A stretch of 64,000 nt of DNA from Micromonospora chalcea (GCF_002926165.1 NZ_MAGP01000001.1:330207-394206); one strand, 5' to 3'. Counted from the stretch's first letter, positions 28,455 through 37,886 are shown. The notes: a model not told the origin generated them from the letters alone. A program made the numbers and translations.

Positions 28455-29645
28455 ATGCCGCAGATGAGGGTCGCCGTGGCCGGCGCCGGCATCGCCGGGC
28501 TCGCCTTCGCCGCCGCCCTGCGCCGGGCCGGGATCGACTGCCACGTGTACGAGCAGGCCGAACAGCTGACGGAGGTGGGCGCGGGCGTGCAGGTGGCGCC
28601 GAACGCCACCCGGCTGCTGCACCGGCTGGGCCTGCGTGACCGCCTGCGTACGGTGGCGGTGGCGCCGCAGGCGATCGAGATGCGCCGCTGGGACGACGGC
28701 ACGCTGCTGCAACGCACCCCGCTGGGCAGCGCGTGCGGACGCCGCTTCGGCGCGCCGTACTACGTTGTGCACCGCGCGGATCTGCACAGCAGCCTGCTGT
28801 CGCTGGTGCCGCCCGACCGGGTGCACCTGGGCGCCCGCCTCACCGCCGTGACGCAGACCGCCGACGAGGCGTACCTGCACCTGTCCAACGGCACCACCGT
28901 CGCGGCGGATCTCGTGGTGGGCGCCGACGGCATCCACTCGGTCGCGCGCGAGCAGATCGTGGCGGACCGGCCGCGCTTCTCCGGGCAGTCCATCTACCGC
29001 GGGCTGGTGCCGGCCGAGCGGGTGCCGTTCCTGCTCACCGAACCCCGGGTGCAGTTGTGGCTCGGGCCGGACCAGCACTGCGTCTGCTACCCGGTGTCCG
29101 CCGGCCGGCAGGTGAGCTTCGGCGCGACGGTGCCCGCCACCGACTGGCGGCAGGAGTCGTGGTCGGGCCGGGGCGACGTGTCGCGGCTCGCGGCCGCGTA
29201 CGCCGGCTGGCACCCGGACGTCACCCGGCTGATCGCCGCGGCCGACCGGGTCGGCAGGTGGGCGCTGCACGACCGGGACAGCATCGACCGGCTCAGCGCG
29301 GGACGGGTGACGCTGATCGGCGACGCCGCGCACCCGATGCTGCCGTTCCAGGCGCAGGGCGCGAACCAGGCCGTCGAGGACGCGGTGGTGCTCGCGGTCT
29401 GCCTGGCCGGCGTGGAGCCGGCGGGCCTCGGCGCCGCGCTGCGCCGCTACGAACGGATCCGCCTGCCCCGGACCACGCGGATCCAGCGCCAGTCCCGGGC
29501 CAACGCCGAGACGTTCCACCTGGCCGACGGCGCCGACCAGCGCCGCCGGGACGTCGCCGCGCAGTCCTCGTCCGGCCTGGACCGCCACGAATGGCTCTTC
29601 GGGTACGACGCCGAGAAGGCCACCACGACCAGCGGAGGCACCTGA
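28455..29645 (+). CDS. FAD-dependent monooxygenase, salicylate-hydroxylase type
   Basis: 396-residue group A flavoprotein hydroxylase. The FAD dinucleotide motif is [13 protein letters not shown] at about residues 10-22, the DG motif is [12 protein letters not shown] and the GD motif is [24 protein letters not shown]. Members of this branch carry out ortho- or decarboxylative hydroxylation of aryl acids, which would suit conversion of 3-amino-4-hydroxybenzoate to an aminohydroquinone. With the second monooxygenase (34856) it gives two oxidations, as 2-amino-6-hydroxybenzoquinone formation would need. Substrate is inferred. Confidence 0.88.
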   Translation: MPQMRVAVAGAGIAGLAFAAALRRAGIDCHVYEQAEQLTEVGAGVQVAPNATRLLHRLGLRDRLRTVAVAPQAIEMRRWDDGTLLQRTPLGSACGRRFGAPYYVVHRADLHSSLLSLVPPDRVHLGARLTAVTQTADEAYLHLSNGTTVAADLVVGADGIHSVAREQIVADRPRFSGQSIYRGLVPAERVPFLLTEPRVQLWLGPDQHCVCYPVSAGRQVSFGATVPATDWRQESWSGRGDVSRLAAAYAGWHPDVTRLIAAADRVGRWALHDRDSIDRLSAGRVTLIGDAAHPMLPFQAQGANQAVEDAVVLAVCLAGVEPAGLGAALRRYERIRLPRTTRIQRQSRANAETFHLADGADQRRRDVAAQSSSGLDRHEWLFGYDAEKATTTSGGT

Positions 29646-30430
29646 TGGAACTGACCGGAATCGAGTCGAGGGTCGCCCTGGTCACCGGCGCGGCGCAGGG
29701 CATCGGCGCCGCCGTGGCCGGTGTGCTGGCCCGGGCGGGCGCGCAGGTGGCGGCGGTGGACCGTAACGCCGAGGCGCTGACCACAGTCGTGACGAAGCTC
29801 GCCGCCGAGGGCGACTCGGCGCGCGCCTACTGCGTCGACGTGTGTGACAGCGACGCGGTGGACGCGCTGGTGCGGCGGGTCGAGGACGAGATGGGCCCGG
29901 TCGCCATCCTGGTGAACGCCGCCGGCGTGCTGCACACCGGACCGGTCGTCGAGCTGTCCGACCGGCAGTGGCGCCGGACCTTCTCGGTGAACGCCGACGG
30001 CGTGTTCCACGTGTCCCGGGCGGTGGCGCGGCGGATGGTCGGCCGCCGCCGGGGCGCGATCGTCACCGTGGCGTCCAACGCCGCCGGGGTGCCGCGTACC
30101 GAGATGGCCGCGTACGCCGCCTCCAAGGCCGCGTCCGCCCAGTTCACCCGCTGCCTGGGGCTGGAGCTGTCCGGCTACGGCATCCGGTGCAACGTGGTCT
30201 CGCCCGGCTCCACCGACACCCCCATGCTGCGGGCGATGCTCGGCGAGGGCGCCGACCCGAGTGCGGTGATCGAGGGCACGCCGGGCGCGTACCGCGTCGG
30301 CATTCCGCTGCGCAAGCTGGCCCAGCCGCGCGACGTGGCCGAGGCGGTCGCCTATCTGGTGTCCGACCAGGCGGGCCACGTGACCATGCACGACCTGTAC
30401 GTCGACGGCGGCGCGGCCCTGCACGTGTGA
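29645..30430 (+). CDS. SDR dehydrogenase, EntA/DhbA-like (dihydro-3-hydroxyanthranilate dehydrogenase)
   Basis: 261-residue classical SDR: NAD motif [10 protein letters not shown] at about 15-24, VNAAGV, catalytic Tyr157 and Lys161 in AAYAASKAA, and a substrate-loop [13 protein letters not shown] like that of 2,3-dihydro-2,3-dihydroxybenzoate dehydrogenases. It lies directly before the PhzD-like isochorismatase and so probably aromatises 2,3-dihydro-3-hydroxyanthranilate to 3-hydroxyanthranilate with NAD. ATG overlaps the preceding TGA by one base. Confidence 0.87.
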   Translation: MELTGIESRVALVTGAAQGIGAAVAGVLARAGAQVAAVDRNAEALTTVVTKLAAEGDSARAYCVDVCDSDAVDALVRRVEDEMGPVAILVNAAGVLHTGPVVELSDRQWRRTFSVNADGVFHVSRAVARRMVGRRRGAIVTVASNAAGVPRTEMAAYAASKAASAQFTRCLGLELSGYGIRCNVVSPGSTDTPMLRAMLGEGADPSAVIEGTPGAYRVGIPLRKLAQPRDVAEAVAYLVSDQAGHVTMHDLYVDGGAALHV

Positions 30431-30462
30431 CGCCGTGGCACGGAAACCGGAGGCGAGAACCG

Positions 30463-31143
30463 ATGGCCATGACCCCGATCGCGCCGTACCGCATGCCCGG
30501 CGACGGCGACCTGCCCGGCACCACGCTGCCGTGGCGTCCGGACCCGGACCGGGCCGCCGTGCTGGTGCACGACCTGCAGCGCTACTTCCTGCGCCCGTTC
30601 GCGGCCGGGGAGTCCCCGATGGCCGAGCTGCTGCCCAACGTCGCGAAGCTGCTCGCCGCGGCGCGGGCGGCCGGCGTGCCGGTGCTGTACACCGCGCAGC
30701 CCGGCGGGATGAGCCGGCAGGACCGGGGGTTGCTGCACGACCTGTGGGGCCCCGGCATGAGCTGCGACGAGGACGACCGGGGCATCGTCGACGACGTCGC
30801 CCCGCAGCCGGGCGACACGGTGCTGACCAAGTGGCGCTACAGCGCGTTCTTCCGCAGCGACCTGGAGGAGCGACTGCGCGGCGCCCGGCGGGACCAGCTC
30901 GTGGTCTGCGGCGTGTACGCGCACATGGGGTGCCTGATCACCGCCTGCGACGCGTTCAGCCGCGACATCGAGGCGTTCCTGGTGGCGGACGCGCTGGCCG
31001 ACCTGTCGCGTGCGGACCACCTGATGGCGCTGCGCTACGCCGCGGACCGCTGCGCGGTGCCGTTGTGGACGGCGGACGTGCTGGACGGCCTGGCGGGCGA
31101 CGCCGGCGCGGCGCGTCCGGATCGGAGCAGCATCAAACGATGA
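30463..31143 (+). CDS. PhzD-like isochorismatase
   Basis: 226-residue cysteine-hydrolase-fold protein. Asp37 (VLVHDLQRYFL), Lys123 (LTKWRYSAFF) and the GVYAHMGCL loop are the conserved catalytic features of PhzD/EntB-type enzymes. The usual Cys is Gly here, as in PhzD. It would cleave 2-amino-2-deoxyisochorismate to 2,3-dihydro-3-hydroxyanthranilate plus pyruvate, between the PhzE-like and EntA-like steps. A GGAGGCGAG ribosome site precedes the ATG. Confidence 0.92.
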   Translation: MAMTPIAPYRMPGDGDLPGTTLPWRPDPDRAAVLVHDLQRYFLRPFAAGESPMAELLPNVAKLLAAARAAGVPVLYTAQPGGMSRQDRGLLHDLWGPGMSCDEDDRGIVDDVAPQPGDTVLTKWRYSAFFRSDLEERLRGARRDQLVVCGVYAHMGCLITACDAFSRDIEAFLVADALADLSRADHLMALRYAADRCAVPLWTADVLDGLAGDAGAARPDRSSIKR

Positions 31144-31154
31144 GGAGAGCATCG

Positions 31155-31856
31155 ATGTCGGAACGGACTCGGGTCGTGGTCGTCGGCGGCACCTCGGGGA
31201 TCGGGCGGCACTTCGCCCGGTCCTGCGCCGAACGCGGAGACGACGTGGTGATCACCGGCCGTTCGGCGGCCCGGACCAAGACCGTCGCGGACGAGATCGG
31301 CGGGTCGACCCGGGGACTCGCCCTCGACCTGGCCGAGCCGGAGCGGATCGCGGCCGGGCTGGCCGACGTGCCGCACGTCGACCGGCTCGTGGTCGCGGCG
31401 CTCGACCGTGACCACAACACCGTCCGCGCGTACCGGCCGGGCGACGCGGCGCGGCTGCTGACCGTGAAGCTGGTCGGCTACACGGCGGTCCTGCACGCCC
31501 TCGCCCCGCGGATGACCGACGAGAGCGCTGTCGTGCTGCTCGGCGGCCTGGCCAGCCACCGGCCGTACCCCGGCTCCACCACAGTCACCACCGCCAACGG
31601 CGGGATCAGCGCGCTGGTCCGGACCCTGGCGGTGGAACTCTCGCCGATCCGGGTCAACGCCCTGCACCCGAGCATCGTCTCCGACACGCCGTTCTGGAGC
31701 GACAAGCCCGCCGCGCGGGAGGCCGCCGCGACGCGCGCGCTCACCCGGCGGCCGGTCACCATGCGGGACTGCACCGAGGCGATCGACTTCCTGCTGACGA
31801 ACCGCGCGATAAACGGGATCAACCTGAACATCGACGGCGGAGACGTGCTCATCTGA
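31155..31856 (+). CDS. Atypical short-chain dehydrogenase lacking the Tyr-x3-Lys pair
   Basis: 233 residues with a Rossmann N-terminus (VVVVGGTSGIGRHFA; VVITGR) and an SDR-like C-terminus (PIRVNALHPSIVSDTPFW; INLNIDGGDVLI). The catalytic YxxxK is absent: the aligned stretch reads TTVTTANGGISALVRTLA, and NNAG is replaced by AALDRDH. It may be a non-redox cyclase/dehydratase or use other residues. Start ATG at 31155 is chosen for its GAGGAG site; an earlier ATG (31140) overlaps the isochorismatase stop. Last gene of the operon; its end overlaps the convergent gene by 8 bases. Confidence 0.82.
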   Translation: MSERTRVVVVGGTSGIGRHFARSCAERGDDVVITGRSAARTKTVADEIGGSTRGLALDLAEPERIAAGLADVPHVDRLVVAALDRDHNTVRAYRPGDAARLLTVKLVGYTAVLHALAPRMTDESAVVLLGGLASHRPYPGSTTVTTANGGISALVRTLAVELSPIRVNALHPSIVSDTPFWSDKPAAREAAATRALTRRPVTMRDCTEAIDFLLTNRAINGINLNIDGGDVLI

Positions 31857-32589
31857 CGCCTGCGGCGATCCGCCACGGCCCCCACCACCCGGTCGCGCCC
31901 TGCCCGTGCTCCCGCTGCTCGCGGGAGTACCGGGCCAGGTCGCGGGCGGAGAACAGCGCCATGCCGGCGTGGAATCCGGTCACCGGCACCGGAACCCGCG
32001 CCCAGTAGGCGAGCCGGCCGTCGACGTGGAACTCCACCTCCGACGTCGGCGCCCGGTAGGTGATGGCGTAGCCGTGCGCCCGGCCCGGCTCCGTCGGCAC
32101 ATCCAGGACCACCCGGTGGACGTAGTGCTCGTGCGGCTGGGTCACGCCGGGCAGCGCGAGGCGCTCGACAGTCGCGTACACGGTGTCGTTCGTCGCGGCG
32201 GCGTTGAACACGACGCCGGTCTCCAGGTCGAACAGGGCCACCGTGCCGAACGCGTCCAGCAGGTCGTGCGGGATCTGCCGGTACGTCCGTACGCCCATCT
32301 CCACCTCGACGGTCAGCGTGCCCTCCGCCGGCACGGCGAAGCGCCGCACCGACCGGTACATCTGCTTGGCGTTGTTCTGCCGGGGATCGGTGTCGTGGAA
32401 GCGGGTGAACGGGTCGACGGTCAGCTCCAGCCGCCCGTCGCCGGTGCGGACGCGGGCGTTGCGGTCCTGGTACCTGTGGGTCTGCCCGTCCGCGCCGGTG
32501 ATCGACATGATCGCCCAGCGGGCGGGGTCCAGCTCGCGGCCGGTGAAGTCGTCGTACGTCCACGCGCTGGTTCTCAGTGCCGACGTCAT
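31849..32589 (-). CDS. Unknown beta-rich protein (DUF6081-like)
   Basis: 246 residues, no signal peptide and no membrane helices. Alternating beta-strand-like segments (DGRLELTVDPFTRFHDTDP, EGTLTVEVEMGVRTY, TSEVEFHVDGRLAYWARVPVP) suggest a concanavalin-like jelly-roll fold. I recall similar proteins as DUF6081 in actinomycete clusters, with no known function. Its gene is convergent with the atypical SDR (8-base overlap) and divergent from the DUF485 gene. It could bind an aromatic intermediate, but this is speculation. Confidence 0.65.
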   Translation of the reverse strand: MTSALRTSAWTYDDFTGRELDPARWAIMSITGADGQTHRYQDRNARVRTGDGRLELTVDPFTRFHDTDPRQNNAKQMYRSVRRFAVPAEGTLTVEVEMGVRTYRQIPHDLLDAFGTVALFDLETGVVFNAAATNDTVYATVERLALPGVTQPHEHYVHRVVLDVPTEPGRAHGYAITYRAPTSEVEFHVDGRLAYWARVPVPVTGFHAGMALFSARDLARYSREQREHGQGATGWWGPWRIAAGVR

Positions 32590-32784
32590 GCAGTCACCAT
32601 CGGACGCCGGCCGGGCGCGGGCATCACCCGTTCACGCGGTTCGGCCGGGCCGGGCACGCCAATGCGCCGGCAGCCTCCCGGAAATCCCGTGATTAAGCCA
32701 TGCCGCAGCGTGAGCGGTCGCCGAGACTGACGCCGCACGCCATCTCCGCATCGTCTGCGACGTTCTCACCAGGGGGAGAGAGCA

Positions 32785-33120
32785 ATGGACACGGCAGCTC
32801 CGGCACCGGACGGCGGTCGTTACCTCGCCGTCCATCACAGCGCAGAGTTCAGGGAACTACGGCGACGATCGAGCACGGTCACGCTCTGGGCCAGCGTCGC
32901 CTTCTTCGGGTGGTGGTTCCTCGGCAGCCTGCTCGCCACCTACGCTCCGGACTTCTTCCGGGAGAAGGTGGCCGGCCCGGTCAACGTGGGCCTGCTCTTC
33001 GTCTTCCTGTCGTTCACCTTCGTGGTGACGCTCGCCGCCTTCTACCTGCGCTACGCCCGCACGCGGCTCGACCCGCTCAGCGAGAAGATCCGCGCCGACC
33101 TGGAAGGAGCGTCCCGATGA
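32785..33120 (+). CDS. DUF485 membrane protein, acetate-symporter partner
   Basis: 111 residues with two membrane helices (VTLWASVAFFGWWFLGSLLATYAP and GLLFVFLSFTFVVTLAAFYLRYA), the DUF485 pattern also seen in YjcH, the partner of the acetate permease ActP. The stop overlaps the start of the symporter gene (ATGA). An AGGGGGAGAG site precedes the ATG. Confidence 0.9.
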   Translation: MDTAAPAPDGGRYLAVHHSAEFRELRRRSSTVTLWASVAFFGWWFLGSLLATYAPDFFREKVAGPVNVGLLFVFLSFTFVVTLAAFYLRYARTRLDPLSEKIRADLEGASR

Positions 33121-34796
33121 GCGTCGTCCTCGCCGACCCGCCACCCCCGGTCGACAACACGTGGGCGACGCCCGCGATCGCCGTCCCGGTCACCGTCGTC
33201 CTCGCGCTCGCGGTGCTCTACCTGGTCCGCTCGGCGCGCGCCAGCACCACCACCGCGGACGGCTTCCTGCTGGCCGACCGGCGGATCGGGCCGGTGCAGA
33301 ACGCGCTGGCGGTGGCCTCCGCGCCGCTGATGTACTCGACGATGTACATCATCACCGGCCACATCGCGCTCAGCGGCTACGACGCCATCCTGCTGATGAC
33401 CGCCTTCACCATGGGCACCATGCTCGCGCTGTTCCTCTTCGCCGGGCCGGTGCGCAACGTCGGCGGCTACACGCTCGGCGACCTGCTCGCGGTGCGCGTC
33501 CGGGAACGGCCGGCGCGGATGGCCTCGGCGGTGCTCACGCTGCTGACGTACGTCATGCTGACCGTGATCATGATGGCCGCCATCGCGTTCATCTTCAACC
33601 GCTGGTTCGGCGTCGACGCCCTCGTCGGCCTGGTCCTCCCGGTCTTCGTGGTCGGCCTGGTCACCGTCGGGTACGTGTACCTCGGCGGGATGCTCGGCGT
33701 CACCCGCATCCTGGTGTTCAAGCTGGTGCTGTCGGTGGTCGTGGTGGGCGTGCTGACCGCCTGGGTGCTGGCCCGCTTCGACCTGAACCTGTTCAGCCTG
33801 CTGGAGCGGGCCGAGGCCAACGCGGCGCCGGTGCCCAGCGGCAGCGACCTGCTCGGCCCGGGCCGGCTGTTCGGCGAGGGCGCGACCACGCTCGTGCACC
33901 TGTCGAAGCTGTTCGCCATCGCGGTCGGGGTGGCGGCGATCCCGTTCCTGTTCATGCGCAACTTCGCGGTGACCAGCGGGCGGGACGCGCGCCGGTCGAC
34001 CGGGTGGGCGTCGATGATCATCGTCGGGTTCTACCTGTGCCTGTCCGTCGTCGGGCTGGGCGCGGTCGCGATCCTCGGCCGGGACAACATCGGCGTCATC
34101 AAGGCCCACCGCGACATCAGCTTCCCCAAGCTCGCCGACGAGCTGGGCGGGCCGGTGATGGTCGGCTCCCTCGCCGGCGTCGCGGTCCTGACGATCGTCG
34201 GGGTCTTCGCGCCGCTGCTGCACAGCGCGGTGACGACGGTGACCAAGGACGTGAACGTGCTGCGGGGCCGTCGGCTGGACCCGGCCGCCGAGCTGAAGGA
34301 CATCAAGCGCAACACCCTGATCATCGGCGTCGGCTCCGTCCTGCTGGCGGTCGCCATGCTGCCGGTACGGACCCACATCTTCATCCCGACCTCGATCGAC
34401 GTGGCCGGCGCGGTGGTCCTGCCGATCGTCGTCTACGCGCTGTTCTGGCGCCGATTCAACACCCGCGGCCTGCAGTGGACGGTCTACGGCGGCCTCGCGC
34501 TCACCGCGTTCCTGGTGCTGTTCTCCAACGGCGTCTCGGGCGAGCCGGACGCCATCTTCCCGGACCGCAACTTCAAGTTCGTGGACGTCGAGCCCGCGCT
34601 GATCACGGTGCCGGTCGGCTTCCTGCTCGGCTACCTCGGCTCGATCACCAGCCGCGAGCGCGACGATGCCGCCTTCGCCGAGATGCAGGTCCGGTCCCTC
34701 ACCGGCGCTGTCGCCACGGGACCGGCGCGGCCGGCCGCCGTCGACGACGAGGACCGCGACGGCCGCCAGGACCGGGCGCCCAGCCCGGTGAGCTGA
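33117..34796 (+). CDS. Sodium/solute symporter, ActP-like (cation/acetate)
   Basis: 559 residues with about 13 membrane helices and SSS-family features: ADGFLLADRRIGPVQNALAVASAPLMY after helix 1, then GYTLGDLLAVR and FLFMRNFAVTSGRDARRSTGW. The pairing with a DUF485 gene is typical of acetate or short-chain monocarboxylate carriers. Inside a mevalonate-consuming cluster it may feed acetyl-CoA to HMG-CoA synthase; uptake of another carboxylate is possible. A strong hairpin follows its stop. Confidence 0.88.
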   Translation: MSVVLADPPPPVDNTWATPAIAVPVTVVLALAVLYLVRSARASTTTADGFLLADRRIGPVQNALAVASAPLMYSTMYIITGHIALSGYDAILLMTAFTMGTMLALFLFAGPVRNVGGYTLGDLLAVRVRERPARMASAVLTLLTYVMLTVIMMAAIAFIFNRWFGVDALVGLVLPVFVVGLVTVGYVYLGGMLGVTRILVFKLVLSVVVVGVLTAWVLARFDLNLFSLLERAEANAAPVPSGSDLLGPGRLFGEGATTLVHLSKLFAIAVGVAAIPFLFMRNFAVTSGRDARRSTGWASMIIVGFYLCLSVVGLGAVAILGRDNIGVIKAHRDISFPKLADELGGPVMVGSLAGVAVLTIVGVFAPLLHSAVTTVTKDVNVLRGRRLDPAAELKDIKRNTLIIGVGSVLLAVAMLPVRTHIFIPTSIDVAGAVVLPIVVYALFWRRFNTRGLQWTVYGGLALTAFLVLFSNGVSGEPDAIFPDRNFKFVDVEPALITVPVGFLLGYLGSITSRERDDAAFAEMQVRSLTGAVATGPARPAAVDDEDRDGRQDRAPSPVS

Positions 34797-34807
34797 CCAT
34801 CCGCCAC

Positions 34808-34839
34808 GGTGTGGGGCGGCCCCTCCGCCGCCCCACACC
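34808..34839 (+). terminator. 13-base-pair hairpin between symporter and monooxygenase
   Basis: GGTGTGGGGCGGC and GCCGCCCCACACC pair perfectly around a 6-base loop, 11 bases after the symporter stop and 16 bases before the next start codon. It has no T-run. It may end the symporter transcript or reduce read-through into the monooxygenase. Confidence 0.6.
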
Positions 34840-34855
34840 CCCTCGGGAGGCAACT

Positions 34856-36454
34856 GTGGATCCGGTACCGGTTCTGGTCGTGGGCGCGGGCCCGGTCGGC
34901 ATGGTCACCGCGCTGGCGCTCGCCCGTCACGGCGTCGCCTGCGTCCTCGTCGACCAGGGCTTCGAGACGTCCGTCCATCCCAAGCTGGACTACGTCAACG
35001 CCCGCAGCATGGAGTTCTTCCGGCAGTTCGGCCTCGCCGACGACGTGCGTGCCGCCGGGGTCGCGCCCGAGCACCGGTCCGACGTGATCTGGTCGACCGG
35101 CCTCGCCGGTGAGCCGATCACCAGGTGGGGCCTGCCCTCGGTGACGCAGGAGTGGCGCCGCATCGCCGAGCACAACGACGGCACCCAGCCGGCCGAGCCG
35201 GGCCAGCGGATCTCCCAGATCGACCTGGAGCCGGTCCTGCGGGCGCGCTGCCGGCGGGAACCGCTCGTCGACCTGCGCCTCGGCGTACGGTTCGACTCGC
35301 TGACCCAGGACGACGCGGGGGTCACCAGCGTGCTGGCCGACGACACCGGCGGCGAGGTCCGGCTGCGGTCGCGGTACGTCGTCGGGTGCGACGGCGCGTC
35401 GAGCCGGGTCCGCCGGGCCGTGGGCATCGGCGAGGAGGGCTTCGACGTGCCCGGCCTGCCGGGCGCGTTCATGGTGCACTTCACCAGCCGGGACCTGGAC
35501 AGCCTGCACCGGCACGGCCGGTTCTGGCACTACTTCGCGTTCCGGTACGTGCTCATCGCGCAGGACGAGGTGGACACCTGGACCGCGCACGTCAACGGGA
35601 TCGACCCGAACGAGTTCGACGAGCCGCCGGCCGACCCGGAGGCGTTCCTGCTCGACACGATCCGCACCGAGCTGCGGATCGACAAGGTGCTGCTCACCTC
35701 GCGCTGGCGTCCCGGCTTCATGCTCGCCGACCGGTACCGCGCCGGCCGGGTGCTCCTCACCGGGGACTCGGCGCACCGGATGTTCCCCACCGGCGCGTAC
35801 GGCATGAACACCGGCATCGGTGACGCCGTCGACGTGGCCTGGAAGCTCGCCGCGGTGCTCCGGGGCTTCGGCGGCCCCGCGCTGCTCGACAGCTACGACG
35901 CCGAACGCCGCCCGGTGGGGCGGCGCAACATGCACACCTCGCACCGGCACCTGGGCGTGCACCTGCGGGCGGGGGAACTGCTGCGCGACGGCGCCCCGCT
36001 GCCGTCCGTCGCGGCCTTCCTCGACGCCAAGCGGGGCGAGAACGAGTACCGGGGCATCGAGCTGGGCTACCGCTATGCCGGCTCGCCGGTGCTCCGGCCG
36101 GAGGGCCCGGCCGAACCCCCGGACGACCCGCGGGTGTACACCCCGACGACCTGGCCCGGCGCCCGCCCGCCCAGTCTTTTGCTCAGTGGCGGGCAGCAGA
36201 TCTTCGACCGGTTCGACCCGGCCTCGTTCACCCTCGTGGACTTCACCGGCGACGGCGCCGCCGATCCGCTGCTGGCGGCGGCGGCCGCGCGGGGCCTGCC
36301 GGTCACCCACACGGTGGTGACCGACGCCCGGGCCCGCGAGCTGTGGGAACGCGACCTCGTCCTGCTGCGGCCGGACCACCACGTCGCCTGGCGGGGCAAC
36401 ACCGCGCCGCCGGACCCCGACGCCGTGGTCCAGCGCGTACGGGGTGGCGGATAG
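34856..36454 (+). CDS. FAD-dependent aromatic monooxygenase, PheA/TfdB type
   Basis: 532 residues: FAD motif VLVVGAGPVGMVTALALAR at 6-24, DG motif VVGCDGASSRVRRAVG at about 178, GD motif LLTGDSAHRMFPTGAYGMNTGIGDAVD at about 300, and a C-terminal thioredoxin-like domain (from about 400) usual for phenol-hydroxylase-type enzymes. A likely second oxidation of the aminohydroxybenzoate-derived ring or a hydroxylation of the tricyclic core. GTG start after GGGAGG, immediately behind the hairpin. Substrate is inferred from context only. Confidence 0.88.
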   Translation: MDPVPVLVVGAGPVGMVTALALARHGVACVLVDQGFETSVHPKLDYVNARSMEFFRQFGLADDVRAAGVAPEHRSDVIWSTGLAGEPITRWGLPSVTQEWRRIAEHNDGTQPAEPGQRISQIDLEPVLRARCRREPLVDLRLGVRFDSLTQDDAGVTSVLADDTGGEVRLRSRYVVGCDGASSRVRRAVGIGEEGFDVPGLPGAFMVHFTSRDLDSLHRHGRFWHYFAFRYVLIAQDEVDTWTAHVNGIDPNEFDEPPADPEAFLLDTIRTELRIDKVLLTSRWRPGFMLADRYRAGRVLLTGDSAHRMFPTGAYGMNTGIGDAVDVAWKLAAVLRGFGGPALLDSYDAERRPVGRRNMHTSHRHLGVHLRAGELLRDGAPLPSVAAFLDAKRGENEYRGIELGYRYAGSPVLRPEGPAEPPDDPRVYTPTTWPGARPPSLLLSGGQQIFDRFDPASFTLVDFTGDGAADPLLAAAAARGLPVTHTVVTDARARELWERDLVLLRPDHHVAWRGNTAPPDPDAVVQRVRGGG

Positions 36455-36532
36455 GCGCGACGTGCCGTCACCGGCGGCCGGGTCACGCGCACACGCGACC
36501 GGCGGTCCGGCTGACTCTCGACTGGAGGACAG

Positions 36533-37774
36533 ATGCAGCAATCCGGTTCAACGGCGGAACGCAGCCCACTCGGGCCGTGGGAGGGCAAGCCGGCGGTCCA
36601 GCAACCGGACTGGCAGGACCACCCGGCGTACGCCCAGACCTGTGCGGCGTTGGCGGCGGCCCCGCCGCTGGTCCCGCCCGGGGAGGTACGGCGGCTCCGG
36701 CAGGCGTTGTCCGAGCTGGCGTCGGCCGGCGGGCTCCTGCTGCAGCTGGGCGACTGCGCCGAGAGCCTCTACGAGTGCACCCCCCGGCACACCTCGGACA
36801 AGATCGAGGTCATCGACCGGCTGGGGGACCGGCTCAGTGAGCTCACCGGGCGCAACGTGCTGCGGGTGGGCCGGATGGCCGGGCAGTTCGCCAAGCCCCG
36901 GTCGCAGGCGACGGAGTGGCACGACGCGCTGAGCATCCCCTCCTTCCGCGGCCACATGATCAATTCCGAGCTGGCCGCGCCCGGTACGCGCAAGGCCGAC
37001 CCGCGCCGCATGTGGTGGGCGTACGAGGCGAGCGACCGGGTGCAGCGGGTGCTGCGCGCCCACCGGGAGGGGGCCGGGCGGGCAGCGCGGACCGAGGGGC
37101 CCTGGTCGAGCCACGAGGCCCTCGTTGTCGACTACGAGTCCCGGCTGATCCGCCGGGACCCGGACACGGGTGAGCGCTACCTGGCGTCGACCCACCTGCC
37201 GTGGGTGGGGGAGCGGACCCGCCGCTCCGCCGAGGCGCACGTGGCCATGCTGTCCACTGTGGCGAACCCGGTCGGCTGCAAGATCGGGCCGGACGCCGAC
37301 CCGGACGAGGTCCTGCGGGTGTGCGAGGCGCTCGACCCGCGGCGCGAGCCCGGCCGTCTCGTCCTGATCCCGCGGATGGGCCGGGACCGGATCCGGGAGG
37401 CCCTGCCGCCGATCGTCCGCGCGGTGGTGAACGCGGGCCACCCGGTGCTCTGGTTGAGCGACCCCATGCACGGCAACACCGTCAAGGCCTCGGTCGGCCT
37501 GAAGACGCGCCACCTCTCCGACGTGGTCACCGAGGCGCTGCGGTTCCGCGACATCCTCGACCGGCAGCGGCAGCACGCCGCCGGGCTGCACGTCGAGGTC
37601 GCCGCCACCGACGTGACCGAGTGCGTCGGCGGTTCGGTGGCCGGCGAGGAGGACCTGGCGCGTCACTACACCTCGCTGTGCGACCCCCGGCTCAACCCGG
37701 GGCAGGCCACCGAGTTGATCGAAGCGTGGGCCAAGGACACCGCGACGGTCGGCCCGGCGCCGAGGCGGCCCTGA
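36533..37774 (+). CDS. Class II 3-deoxy-D-arabino-heptulosonate 7-phosphate (DAHP) synthase
   Basis: 413 residues of the plant-type/PhzC class II family: LLQLGDCAE (metal-binding Cys), RVGRMAGQFAKPRS, INSE, RRMWWAYEASDRVQ, LIPRMGRDRI, WLSDPMHGNT and the C-terminal DVTECVGG. It is shorter than the mycobacterial housekeeping enzyme (about 460 residues) at the N-terminus, which carries its Phe/Trp control site. Thus it may be feedback-insensitive and raise chorismate supply for the PhzE-like enzyme. Confidence 0.93.
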   Translation: MQQSGSTAERSPLGPWEGKPAVQQPDWQDHPAYAQTCAALAAAPPLVPPGEVRRLRQALSELASAGGLLLQLGDCAESLYECTPRHTSDKIEVIDRLGDRLSELTGRNVLRVGRMAGQFAKPRSQATEWHDALSIPSFRGHMINSELAAPGTRKADPRRMWWAYEASDRVQRVLRAHREGAGRAARTEGPWSSHEALVVDYESRLIRRDPDTGERYLASTHLPWVGERTRRSAEAHVAMLSTVANPVGCKIGPDADPDEVLRVCEALDPRREPGRLVLIPRMGRDRIREALPPIVRAVVNAGHPVLWLSDPMHGNTVKASVGLKTRHLSDVVTEALRFRDILDRQRQHAAGLHVEVAATDVTECVGGSVAGEEDLARHYTSLCDPRLNPGQATELIEAWAKDTATVGPAPRRP

Positions 37775-37789
37775 GGTGCCGACCTTTTT

Positions 37790-37861
37790 CGAACTGCGGG
37801 AAAATTGACAGAAGGAGACCTGCCGGAGCAAATTCGGCCAGGCTAGCCGCGCCGCAGTTCG
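37790..37861. other. Separated inverted repeat after the DAHP synthase gene
   Basis: CGAACTGCGG (37790-37799) and CCGCAGTTCG (37852-37861) are perfect complements 52 bases apart, with a T-run just before the left arm. The right arm ends six bases before palindrome site 3. It may be a terminator-like structure or part of the regulatory region; nothing else is seen between the arms. Confidence 0.35.
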
Positions 37862-37866
37862 TCGTC

Positions 37867-37886
37867 CACTACCTGCGTGGGTAGTG
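37867..37886. promoter_or_regulatory. Cluster palindrome site 3 (StrR-like regulator promoter)
   Basis: CACTACC-TGCGTG-GGTAGTG: 7-base perfect arms with the same centre spacing as sites 1 and 2. A further half-site ACTACCC lies at 37890-37896. The downstream -10 match is weaker than at other sites (GTCAGTGGT near 37908). If the StrR-like protein binds these sites, this would be autoregulation. Confidence 0.65.

Noticed and set aside
20885..31143. Phenazine biosynthetic cluster
   Set aside because: PhzE-, PhzD- and PhzC-like genes are present, but PhzF, PhzA/B and PhzG are not; GriI/GriH-type genes and an EntA-like dehydrogenase point to 3-hydroxyanthranilate and an aminohydroxybenzoate instead.
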